NCBI RefSeq assembly: GCF_000186865.1
Contig: NW_008705568.1
Span: 1,226,603-1,290,602 of the forward strand
Direction: 5' to 3'
DNA from: Aureococcus anophagefferens
Lineage: Eukaryota > Sar > Pelagophyceae > Pelagomonadales > Pelagomonadaceae
DNA: 64,000 bases
In this document: piece after piece, positions 30,776 to 38,706 of the stretch
Layout: each line of letters opens with the position of its first letter
Numbering within the stretch: position 1 is the first letter of the stretch
The notes under the pieces: generated by a model
The model's database searches: none
What the model saw: the letters and a program-made list of their open reading frames with translations, nothing else
What the model was told of the DNA's origin: nothing
Made by a program: the position numbers and the translations under genes

Positions 30776-30856
30776 GCGGGCCCACGTCCATGACCGCCCC
30801 CGCGCTCTCGCCGCGTTTCGACGCGGCGAGCGCGGGGGCGCGACCCCGTGGCCCGC
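30776..30856 (+). promoter_or_regulatory. SECIS-like hairpin in the 3' UTR of the candidate selenoprotein
   Basis: Helix I pairs 30776-30786 (gcgggcccacg) with 30847-30856 (cgtggcccgc). An ATGA at 30790-30793 faces CGAC at 30841-30844, the position and composition of the SECIS non-Watson-Crick quartet. Helix II is 13 perfect base pairs (cgcccccgcgctc with gagcgcgggggcg). An apical 6-bp helix with a 2-nt bulge (tc) sits where the canonical AA (or CC) would be. The bulge identity deviates from consensus, so this is a candidate. Confidence 0.5.
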
Positions 30857-30959
30857 GTCCCGACGACCGCGCGGCGACGACACGACCGGGGGTTCTCAAG
30901 CCCCGCGCGCCGCGGCAACGGCCGACCCCCGCCATCGTGTATATAAGAACGATCGACCC

Positions 30960-32627
30960 CTAGGTCTCCACGGTGGCGTCGTCGTCGTCGTCGAGGTTGA
31001 GCGTGTAGGCGAAGCGGCCGCCGCTCCGGTTGAGCGTCGAGGAGATGGAGTAGTCCGACGGCCCCGGCGTCGACGCGGCGCGCTGCAGCGTCGCCTCGAA
31101 GGACGGGTCGCCCTTGACCGTGCCGGAGCCCATGTGGCCGATGACGGAGAACGTCGGGATCATGATGTCGCCGTCGACGCGGTACGCGCCCGGCCCCGGG
31201 TTCTCGTTGGGCACGTTGAGGTTGCCGAGGCGCGCGGACGTGCCGCCGAGGTTCACGGTCCCCCGCGAGTCGGGCTTGTCCGGGTTGTAGCGGCCCGGGC
31301 CGGGCACGTCGTTGGGCACGACGCGCCGCGCGAGCGTCGACCCGAGCCACGCCATGGGGTTGTTCGACTTGCGGCCGTCGGGCGGGTTGTAGGCGCCCGG
31401 GCCGGGCACGCCGCGGTAGATGCCGGCCATGCGCTCCGCGAAGGCGTCGTTGCGCGGCGCGGTGGAGAACCGCGCGCCCGGCTCGGAGGAGCTCGGCCGG
31501 CTCGCGGGCCGGCGCCCGTCGCCCCGGTCGTCGGCCGACGACGCCGGCCGCAGGACGTCGTAGGCGCCGGGGCCCGGCGTCCGCAGGCCCTTCTGTTCGG
31601 CCAGGGCCATGTAGGAGTCCGCCGTCGTCACGGAGCCGAAGAACGCGGACGGGTCCACGTGGATGCGGCTCGGGTCGTAGTCGCCGGGCCCCGGGACGTA
31701 GTAGTCGAAGTGCTTGCCCTTGGGGCCCTTGTACTTGACGGCGACGGGCGACCGGTCCGACACGGGCAGCCTATAAGCCCCCGGCCCCGGCTCGAGCGCC
31801 GCGCGCGCCATGGTCCGTTCCAAGTCCGACGGCGGCGCGGCCCTCGACATCGTCACGCCGAGGTCCGACCGTTCCAACGCCGCGGCCGCCAAACCATAGT
31901 CGTAGTGGCCCGGCCCCGGCTCCTCGCCCCTCAAACGCATGGCCACGTCGAAGGCCGACTCGCGCGACGACCCGGAGACGATCTTGCCGCCCGCGGTCTT
32001 CGGCCGCCGCGGCTCGTAGTGGTCCGGGCCGGGCGCGACGCCGTCGTCCGCGAACTGGCGCCGCTTCAGGGGGTCGCAGGGCACGGGCACGGGGCCCATG
32101 CGCCCGCCGGACGTCGACGGCCGCGTCACGCTGTAGGCGCCCGGCCCCGGCGTCTTCTCGCGCGCGCCGAGCGCGGACCGGAGGTCGCGGGTGAAGCGGA
32201 CGCCGGCCGCGCGCGAGATGTCGCCCGCGACCTCGTAGGCCCCGGGCCCCGGGAACTTGCGCCGCGCCAGCGCTAAAAGCGGCGAGCTCGTCGACTTCGT
32301 CTCCTTGATGTTGACGTGGCGGATGCGCTGCGCGACCGCGTCGAGCCGCGGGTGGTACGCGCCCGGGCCCGGTAGTAAAGCCGCTTTCCGGATGTGGCGG
32401 TCGAGCTCGGTAGGTGCTAACCCCGTGCTCATGAAGGGCCGCGTCGGCGGCTCCCGCGTGTAGGTCAACAGGTTGATGTGCGCGTCCTGCGCCGCCTTGG
32501 GCGGGCGGTAGGGCTCGGCGCGCGGGAAGAGCAGGTTCGCGGGGGACCGCGGCGCCGTCGTCGGCGGCTTGGAGCTGTCCTCGAAGGCGTCGGGCATGGC
32601 CACCATCTTCACCACCGCCGGCGCCAT
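30960..32627 (-). CDS. STPG/ODF3-like microtubule-inner protein with twelve PGPG-x-Y repeats
   Basis: The 555-residue frame starts at cgcc-ATG (32627). Twelve copies of the sperm-tail PG-rich motif are spread evenly (LPGPGAYHP, FPGPGAYEV, TPGPGAYSV, APGPDHYEP, EPGPGHYDY, EPGPGAYRL, VPGPGDYDP, TPGPGAYDV, VPGPGAYNP, VPGPGRYNP, NPGPGAYRV, TPGPSDYSI). Proteins with this repeat line the lumen of axonemal microtubules. The acidic C-terminus (DDDDDATVET) is not part of the repeat. No catalytic domain is present. I cannot tell which STPG paralogue this is. Confidence 0.85.
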   Translation of the reverse strand: MAPAVVKMVAMPDAFEDSSKPPTTAPRSPANLLFPRAEPYRPPKAAQDAHINLLTYTREPPTRPFMSTGLAPTELDRHIRKAALLPGPGAYHPRLDAVAQRIRHVNIKETKSTSSPLLALARRKFPGPGAYEVAGDISRAAGVRFTRDLRSALGAREKTPGPGAYSVTRPSTSGGRMGPVPVPCDPLKRRQFADDGVAPGPDHYEPRRPKTAGGKIVSGSSRESAFDVAMRLRGEEPGPGHYDYGLAAAALERSDLGVTMSRAAPPSDLERTMARAALEPGPGAYRLPVSDRSPVAVKYKGPKGKHFDYYVPGPGDYDPSRIHVDPSAFFGSVTTADSYMALAEQKGLRTPGPGAYDVLRPASSADDRGDGRRPASRPSSSEPGARFSTAPRNDAFAERMAGIYRGVPGPGAYNPPDGRKSNNPMAWLGSTLARRVVPNDVPGPGRYNPDKPDSRGTVNLGGTSARLGNLNVPNENPGPGAYRVDGDIMIPTFSVIGHMGSGTVKGDPSFEATLQRAASTPGPSDYSISSTLNRSGGRFAYTLNLDDDDDATVET

Positions 32628-32797
32628 GGTGGCGAGCGGCCGGAGCGGCCGGGAGCGGCCGCGTCGCACCGGAGGCTGCCCGGCCTCTCAGACGATAGCG
32701 CTCGTCCTCTCACACAGGATTACAATAGACGAAACCCTCGCTGCATCCCCAGCTTGTTGAAGAGCTGCCTTGATTTGGTTGCAGTGGCGAATTGAGC

Positions 32798-33871
32798 ATG
32801 GGAGACGCGTGCCACCACAGGCGACTGTCCGCGCTGCGCGCCGCGCTCGTCGTCGTCTTCCTGGCCACGGCCGACGCCCTGGCCGGCTTCGGCGCCAAGG
32901 CGGTCAAGAAGAAGAAGAAGAAGCCCGCGCTGCGCACGGACCTCCGCAAGGCCGGCACGGTGCTGCCGCTGACGCACCGGCCCGTGCCCGAGGGCATCAT
33001 GCGCCCCGACTACGCCGCCGACGGCACGCCGAAGAAGGTGGACCTCCGGCCGTCGTGGATGATCGAGGTGAAGAGCGCCAAGGACGTCGAGATGATGCGC
33101 GCGGCCGGCAAGGCGGCGCGCGAGGTGCTCGACGCCGCGGGCGCCGCGGTCAAGCCCGGCGTCACGACGGACGCCATCGACGCCGTCGCCCACGCCGCGG
33201 CGGTGGCGCGCGGCGCCTACCCGTCGCCGCTCAACTACCACGGCTTCCCCAAGAGCTGCTGCACGAGTGTCAACGAGGTCATCTGCCACGGCATCCCCGA
33301 CGACGTGCCGCTGAGGGAGGGCGACATCGTCAACGTCGACATCACGGTCTACAAGGACGGCTACCACGGCGACTGCTCCGAGATGTTCTACGTCGGCGCC
33401 GTCGACGACCGGTCGAAGGCCCTGGTCGACTGCACGTACGAGTGCTGGCAGAAGGCCATCGAATTCTGCGAGCCGGGCCGGCCCTACAAGGAGATCGGGG
33501 GCATCATCGAGGACGCCATCAAGGGCACGGGCTACAAATCCGTCGAGCAGTTCTGCGGCCACGGCATCGGCAAGCTCTTCCACACGAACCCGAACATCCT
33601 CCACTATCGGAACAAAGATCCGAACGGAATCATGGCCGTGGGCCACACCTTCACCATCGAGCCCATGATCTGCGAGGGCACGATCAACGCCAACCTCTGG
33701 AAGGACAACTGGACCGCCGTGACGAAGGACGGCGGACGAAGCGCGCAGTTCGAGCACACGCTGCTCATCACGGAGGACGGCATCGAGGCGCTCACGGGCA
33801 AGCTCGACGACTCGCCCCTCCAGCCCTGGGAGGAGACGCGCGGGGGCTTCAAGACGAAGTGGGCGAAGTAA
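32798..33871 (+). CDS. Methionine aminopeptidase type 1 with organellar (probably plastid) leader
   Basis: The 357-residue enzyme removes N-terminal methionine. The leader (RRLSALRAALVVVFLATADALAGFGAKA) is a signal peptide followed by a basic, Lys-rich transit-like region, consistent with a complex plastid. The catalytic domain shows LNYHGFPKSCCTSVNEVICHG, NVDITVYKDGYHGDCSEMF (first metal-binding Asp pair), CGHGIGKLFHTNP (His), TIEPMI (Glu) and a final EHT segment (Glu), all five metal ligands. ATG 32798 is the first in frame. It is divergent from the STPG gene with 170 bp between starts. Confidence 0.9.
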   Translation: MGDACHHRRLSALRAALVVVFLATADALAGFGAKAVKKKKKKPALRTDLRKAGTVLPLTHRPVPEGIMRPDYAADGTPKKVDLRPSWMIEVKSAKDVEMMRAAGKAAREVLDAAGAAVKPGVTTDAIDAVAHAAAVARGAYPSPLNYHGFPKSCCTSVNEVICHGIPDDVPLREGDIVNVDITVYKDGYHGDCSEMFYVGAVDDRSKALVDCTYECWQKAIEFCEPGRPYKEIGGIIEDAIKGTGYKSVEQFCGHGIGKLFHTNPNILHYRNKDPNGIMAVGHTFTIEPMICEGTINANLWKDNWTAVTKDGGRSAQFEHTLLITEDGIEALTGKLDDSPLQPWEETRGGFKTKWAK

Positions 33872-33902
33872 CACCAAAATGAGGGACAAGTTCATGTCCT
33901 GC

Positions 33903-34040
33903 GAAAAACCGAGGCGGCGAGTGAGCAGGGATCCTCGAGCCGCGCGCGGGCAGTCCATTAGGGCAAACTTTCCTTCATCATGCCCACGGGTGGGAAAACT
34001 GAGGTGGCGAGCTGAGCAGGATCACAGTCGAGCCGCGCGC
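33903..34040. repeat. Imperfect 47-bp direct repeat upstream of the ferredoxin-like gene
   Basis: Copies at 33903-33948 and 33994-34040 share gaaaa(a)c-gagg-ggcgag-tgagcagg-atc...tcgagccgcgcgcg with small indels. It lies in the 194-bp space between the aminopeptidase stop and the next start. No coding potential is seen. Confidence 0.75.
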
Positions 34041-34065
34041 GCGCGCCGGCTCGCGCGCCGGCGCG

Positions 34066-35845
34066 ATGCAGCGGAGGAGCATCGCGCATGCGCACGCGTA
34101 CGCCGGACGCGTCGCACCATGGCGCGCGCAATTATTGCTCCTGGCATTCCTAACCCGCGCCGCCGGCTTTGCGCTGCGCCCGCCGAGCCTGCGCGCGCGG
34201 CAGCCGTGCGGGCACCCGCCGAGCCTGCGCGCGCGGCAGCCGTGCGGGCACGACAGACGGCTGCGCCTCGCCGCGCTGCCCGTGGGCATCGATCCCACGG
34301 ATAACCTGCCCGCGGGCTGGGAGGTCTACGAGGAAGGCGGGCGGACCATGTACTACAACGCGCTCGACGACAGCAGCACGGCCTTCCACCCGTTTTACGA
34401 CGAGGACGCCGCCGCGGAGGTCGAGGCCGTCGACAGCGCCATCGACGCGCTCGCGGACGTCGACGGGCTGAGCGCGGCCGAGCAGGCCTTCTTCGACAAC
34501 GTGAAGGCCTACGTGCCGCCGCTCGGCGGCCGCGTCGCTGGCGCGCTCGACGCCTTCGTGGAGGACAGGCCCGCGGACGTCGTCGAGGACGCCCTCGACA
34601 AGCTCGCGGCGCCCGACGGCGCCGCGCGCGCGCCGGACCCCGCGGAGGCGCTCTTCGACGGCTGGGGCGCGTCGTCCGGCGACGGCGCGGCCGACTGGTC
34701 CGCGGACGCGGGCGGCGCTGCGGGCGAGTCCTGGTCCGCGGACGCGACCGAGGCCTGGTCCGGCGACGCGGCCTGGGACTCGGGCGCCGACACGGCGTCG
34801 ATCCTCTGGGGCGACGCCGGCGACGTCGCCGGTGACGTCGAGGACGCCGTCGAGGACGCCGTCGAGGACGCCGTCGAGGCCGTCGAGGCCGTCGAGGTCG
34901 AGGTCGACGCGGACGAGCTGCTAGACCTCTTCGCCGACGAGGCGGCGGAGCAGTACGAGGAGCTCTACGAGGACGAGCGGCTCGGCGTCGCGTGCTCCCA
35001 CGAGCTCATCGACGAGGACGAGGACGGCGACCCCGTGAGCCTCTGCTCGAGCTTCACGTACACGGCTGTGTGGATTCCAAATCTTCAACCCGACTTCAAT
35101 GTGAGCGTATTCGAATGTTTTGACACGACCACTTCCGCCGTGCTTCGAGAACTCGCTGAGAGCAATCGATCCGTCCAAAAATCAGCCGAATCGACTTCGA
35201 TTTGACCGAGCTAGAGAATTCTGAAGTTTGGCCCCGACGTCCCAGCTCACTGGTTGATTTGCACACAGGTACGTCGACGAGGCGACGTGCGTCGGCTGCA
35301 CCATGTGCGCCACCATCGCGCCCCAGACGTTCCTCATGACGGACGACCACGGGCGGGCCCGGTCCTTCAACCAGGAGGGCGACGACGAGGAGACGATCCG
35401 CGAGGCGATCTCGACGTGCCCCGTCTCGTGCATCCACTACGTCCCCTGGGACGAGCTCGTGGCGTTGGAGCGGAACCGCGAGGCCGTCATGTTGAGCTAC
35501 AACTTCAAGGGCCGCCTCGTGGGCAACGAGGGCCTGGGCATCGCCGCCGACGGCGCGGGCGAGGCTTTGCAGGAGATCTCGACGAACTCCGCGCTCCGCT
35601 GCAACAACTGCCCGACGAACGAGTGCCGCGACTGCCCCATGTTCGGCGTCGGCGACCGGGCCAACGGCGCCCTCTGCGGCAACTGCCCGTCGAACGGCTG
35701 CCAGGGCTGCCCCCGGGCCATGGAGTACCCCGAGTTCTCGAAGCGGCGCGCGCGCCGCGACCGGAAGCGGCGCGCGCTCGAGCGCACGCGCAAGGAGGAG
35801 GCCGCGGCGGCGCTGAACCTCGAGGACCGCAACGTCGAACTTTAA
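34066..35845 (+). CDS. Plastid-targeted WW-domain / 4Fe-4S ferredoxin-like protein with CxxCP repeats
   Basis: Exons 34066-35057 and 35269-35845 join in phase 2 to 522 residues. The leader has a hydrophobic core (WRAQLLLLAFLTRAAGFALRP), and GFALRP resembles the ASAFAP cleavage motif of secondary plastids. A 12-residue tandem repeat (PPSLRARQPCGH) follows. A WW domain lies at about 82-110 (LPAGWEVYEEGGRTMYYN). The middle is acidic. Exon 2 begins a ferredoxin domain (CVGCTMCATIAP ... CPVSC) like that of plant and algal DnaJ-ferredoxin proteins, then two Cys clusters (CNNCPTNECRDCP; CGNCPSNGCQGCP). The fold suggests plastid Fe-S redox or assembly; the role is inferred. Confidence 0.8.
34180..34251 (+). 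repeat. 36-bp perfect tandem duplication inside the plastid leader
   Basis: The unit encoding PPSLRARQPCGH occurs at 34180-34215 and again at 34216-34251 in the transit-peptide region. Confidence 0.9.
35066..35268 (+). mobile_element. Introner element in the ferredoxin-like gene
   Basis: A 203-bp copy starts ctgtgtggattccaaatc and ends gttgatttgcacacag, with the full core (ccaaaaatcagccgaatcg). Flanks gtacacgg (35058-35065) and gtacgtcg (35269-35276) have diverged to 5/8. Sense orientation; GT donor from the duplication; the acceptor CAG precedes Y-V-D-E of the Fe-S domain. Confidence 0.9.
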
Positions 35846-36015
35846 TCTGTGCATAGTAGACCTGGGTGATTGGGGCGATGATGCGGAGACGGTCCGTACT
35901 GAGGCCTACACGGGCGGTTAGGCCCTGCGAGTTCGCCTCCGCTACTCGCCGAATTCCCGACTTTTGAGTGGCTACCTCGTACTCCGCCTGCACGGCCTCG
36001 GCTCGACAAGGAGCG

Positions 36016-37344
36016 ATGCTTGACTCCGCCGCCGTAAAGGCTCTGCGTGACATCAAGAGCCTCTTCGACGACGGCATCCTCACGGAGGAGGAGTACACAA
36101 ACATGAAGGCCGAGATCCTCACCGGCGCCCGTTCGCCTGAGCCCGCGCCCGACGCGGTACCGCTAGCGCAGAGCATGGCGGCGCTGAGAATGACTGGGCC
36201 TTACGAGTGCGTCGACACGCTCATTGGACACTCGGCCTCGGCGCGTCTCCGGCGTCCGGCCGCGCCGTCTTCGAGCGAGTGGAGCCTCGGATCGTCGTTC
36301 GCCGTCCCCGAGCGCCCCGCTCATCTCCCTCGCGCAGGTGTGGTGCGTCGCGGCCCTGCCGGACGGCTGCATCGTCTCCGGGTCCAGCGACGAGTCGCTC
36401 ATCGTCTGGGACCCGACCGACGGCCGCCGCCTCCGTACGCTCATTGGACACTCGTCCTGCGCGCGTCATCGGCGTCCGACCGCGCTGTCTCCAAGCGAGT
36501 GGAGCCTCGGATCGTCGTTGCCGTCCCCGAGCGCCTCGCTCATCTCCCTCGCGCGCGCACGCAGGTGAGGTGCGTCGCGGTCCTGCCGGACGGCCGCGTC
36601 GTCTCTGGGTCCGACGACAAGTCGCTCATCGTCTGGGACCCGACCGACGGCCGCCGCCTCCGCACGCTCGTCGGACACTCGAGCTGGGCGCGTCTCCGGC
36701 GTCCGGCCGCGCCGTCTCCGAGCCAGGCGGAGCCTCGGATCGTCGTTCGTCGTCCCCGAGCGCCTCGCTCATCTGCTTTGCTCGCGCGCGCAGGTGTGGT
36801 GCGTCGCGGCCCTGCCGGACGGCTGCATCGTCTCCGGGTCCGACGACAATTCGCTCATCGTCTGGGACCCGACCGACGGCCGCCGCCTCCGCACGTTCAC
36901 CGGCCACTCGAACGACGCGCGTCCCCGGCGTCCGGCCGCGCGTCCGGCCGCGCCGTCTCCGAGCGAGGCGAAGCCTCGGATCATCGTTCGCCGTCCCCGA
37001 GCGCCCCGCTCATCCGCCTCGCGCACGCAGGTTATGTGTGTCGCGGTCCTGCCAGACGGCCGCGTCGTCTCCGGGTCCCGCGACCATTCGCTCATCGTCT
37101 GGGACCCGACCGACGGCCGCCGCCTCCGCACGCTCATCGGACACTCGTCCTACGCGCGTCTCCGGCGTCCGGCCGCGCCGTCTCCGAGCGAGCGGAGAGC
37201 CTCGGATCGTCGTTCGCCGTCCCCGAGCGCCCCGCTCATCTGTCTCGCGCGCGCGCGTAGGTCTATTGCGTCGCGGCCCTGCCGGACGGCTGCATCATCT
37301 CTGGGTCCGGCGACCATTCGCTCAAGGTGTGGCAGGCCGCGTAA
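36016..37344 (+). CDS. SHOCT-WD40 protein A, five blade exons
   Basis: Exons 36016-36240, 36338-36460, 36565-36687, 36794-36916, 37031-37153 and 37261-37344 all join in phase 0 to 266 residues. Exon 1 encodes a SHOCT-type helix-hairpin (LDSAAVKALRDIKSLFDDGILTEEEY..MK) and the first GH of a propeller. Each internal exon is exactly 123 nt and encodes one WD40 blade (V-x-C-VA-LPDG-VSGS-D-SLIVWDPTDGRRLRTLIGH). The last exon closes with SLKVWQAA and a stop. Introns begin gcgcgtc and end in cag (once tag). Five blade exons are fewer than a normal seven, so partial deletion or assembly collapse is possible. Confidence 0.7.
36241..37260 (+). repeat. Tandem exon-intron units (about 220-235 bp) of WD40 gene A
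   Basis: Units of one 123-nt exon plus one 97-115-nt intron repeat head to tail. Both parts are similar between units; the introns share gcgcgtctccggcgtccggccgcgccgtctccg at their starts and ccccgagcgcc...ctcgcgcgcgcag at their ends. Confidence 0.85.
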
Positions 37345-37471
37345 TCGGGCCGTCGTCGTCGGCTGAGTTGGCAAGGCCAGAATAACGGATCGCTCGGAAA
37401 TACTTGAAGGAGCCGCGCGTCGAGCTCGCGCGGCTCCGGCTACTCTGCGCCCGCGGCCGCGCGACGCCGCG

Positions 37472-37521
37472 NNNNNNNNNNNNNNNNNNNNNNNNNNNNN
37501 NNNNNNNNNNNNNNNNNNNNN
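37472..37521. other. Assembly gap (50 N) inside the WD40 gene family
   Basis: Fifty N break the sequence after the tail of gene A and before the middle of a blade exon of the next copy. Near-identical repeats are the likely cause, so the number of copies or blades here is uncertain. Confidence 0.98.
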
Positions 37522-38054
37522 CGCGGTCCTGCCGGACGGCGACGTCATCTCCGGGGGGGGGTTTTACGACAAGTCGCTCATCGTCTGGGACCCGAACGAC
37601 GGCAGTTCCTTCCCGCCGCTCATTGGACACGATCACTGCGCGCGTCTCCGGCGTCCGGCCGCGCCGCCTCCGTGCAAACGGAGCCTCGGATCGTCGTTCG
37701 CCGTCCCCGAGCGCCCCGCTCATCTTTCTCGCGCGCGCAGGTGTGGTGCGTCGCGGTCCTGCCGGACGGTCGCGTCGTCGACGGGTCCGGCGACCATTCG
37801 CTCATCGTCTGGGACCCGACCGACGGCCGCCGCCTCCGCACGCTCATTGGACACGAGGACCAAGCGCGTCTCCGGCGTCCGGCCGCGCTGTCTGAGAGTG
37901 AGCGGAGAGCCTCGGATCGTCGTTCGCCGTCCCCGAGCGCCCCGCTCATCTGCCTCGCTCGCGCGCGCAGGTGTATTGTGTCGCGATCCTGCCGGACGGG
38001 CGCATCGTCTCCGGGTCCGAAGACAAGTCGCTCAAGGTGTGGCAGGCCACGTAA
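37522..38054 (+). CDS. WD40 protein A', 5' part missing in gap
   Basis: After the gap the sequence enters a blade exon (37522-37639), then 37741-37863 and the terminal exon 37971-38054 (SLKVWQAT and stop), with GC-AG introns as in the neighbouring copies. The first visible blade has an expansion of nine G that inserts two residues (SGGGFYDKS). The SHOCT part must lie in the gap. Identical architecture to genes A and B makes this a third family member rather than an extension of A, which already has its own terminal exon. Confidence 0.65.
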
Positions 38055-38091
38055 CCGGGCCGTCGTCGTCGGGAGGAGCTGGCAAGGCCAG

Positions 38092-38301
38092 AATAACAGA
38101 TCGTATCGGAAATACTTGAAGGAGCCGCGCGTCGAGCTCGCGCGGCTCCGGCTACTCTGCGCCCGCGGCCGGGCGACGCCGCTGGCCGATCCCGCCCTGG
38201 CGCGCCTCTTCGGCGCGCCGGACGAGTCCATGCGCGCGATCCCGAAGGAGGTCTTCTGGCACGTCCTCGCCTACTGGCGCTCGAGCCGCGACGACGAGTG
38301 A
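38092..38301 (+). other. Conserved downstream coding block (possible alternative last exon) of WD40 gene A'
   Basis: A 70-codon frame preceded by 'ggccag' encodes ...KYLKEPR...ARGRATPLADPALARLFG, then IPKEVFWHVLAYWRSSRDDE and stop. A donor (AAG|GTGTGG at 38037) would splice into it in phase 0, replacing VWQAT. The same block follows gene B, and a fragment of it follows gene A (37395-37471, with a 1-bp difference). Conservation of the frame suggests it is translated in some form. Confidence 0.4.
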
Positions 38302-38706
38302 GACCCGCCGAGCCGTCCGCCAGGCGGCTAATTTACTTCGAACGGCTACTCGGGAACCGCGACGACGAGGGAGGTGACTTATCCAGGAGCCTTCCAAGGG
38401 GGCAGGGATCTTAACCAGAGGGGCTAGAGGGGCACCTAGACGAACGAGCCATAGCTGTCAGCTAGGCTGACGGCTAAGAGTCGCAGCGTAGGTGGTCCGG
38501 AGCAGTGGAGGCTAAGGGCGCTATGGATTCATATTCGCTGAATTCCCGACTTGTGAGTGGCAATACCTGGCTGAGCCTGAGGCCGAGCCTCTGAAAACTC
38601 CGACTCCCGCGGTTCCTCCCCGGGCCCCCTACGTTTAGAGACGCGTCCAGGCAATACCTGGTGCTCCGCCTGCACGGCTAACCGGTTGGCAAGTCGACAA
38701 GGAGCG
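38302..38706. other. Non-coding stretch between WD40 genes A' and B
   Basis: No convincing gene is seen in these 405 bp. The last 160 bp resemble the leader of gene A (tgaattcccgactt-tgagtggc; ctccgcctgcacggc; gacaaggagcg), so they hold the duplicated promoter/leader of the family. A 79-bp segment (38571-38649) is extra relative to gene A and is bounded by 12-bp direct repeats. Confidence 0.6.
38559..38661. repeat. 79-bp insertion flanked by 12-bp direct repeats in the leader of WD40 gene B
   Basis: ggcaatacctgg occurs at 38559-38570 and at 38650-38661. The enclosed 79 bp start ctgag and end ccag, and are absent at the corresponding place upstream of gene A (near 35968). This could be a small insertion with target duplication or a 5'-UTR intron; inverted ends are not evident. 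Confidence 0.5.
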
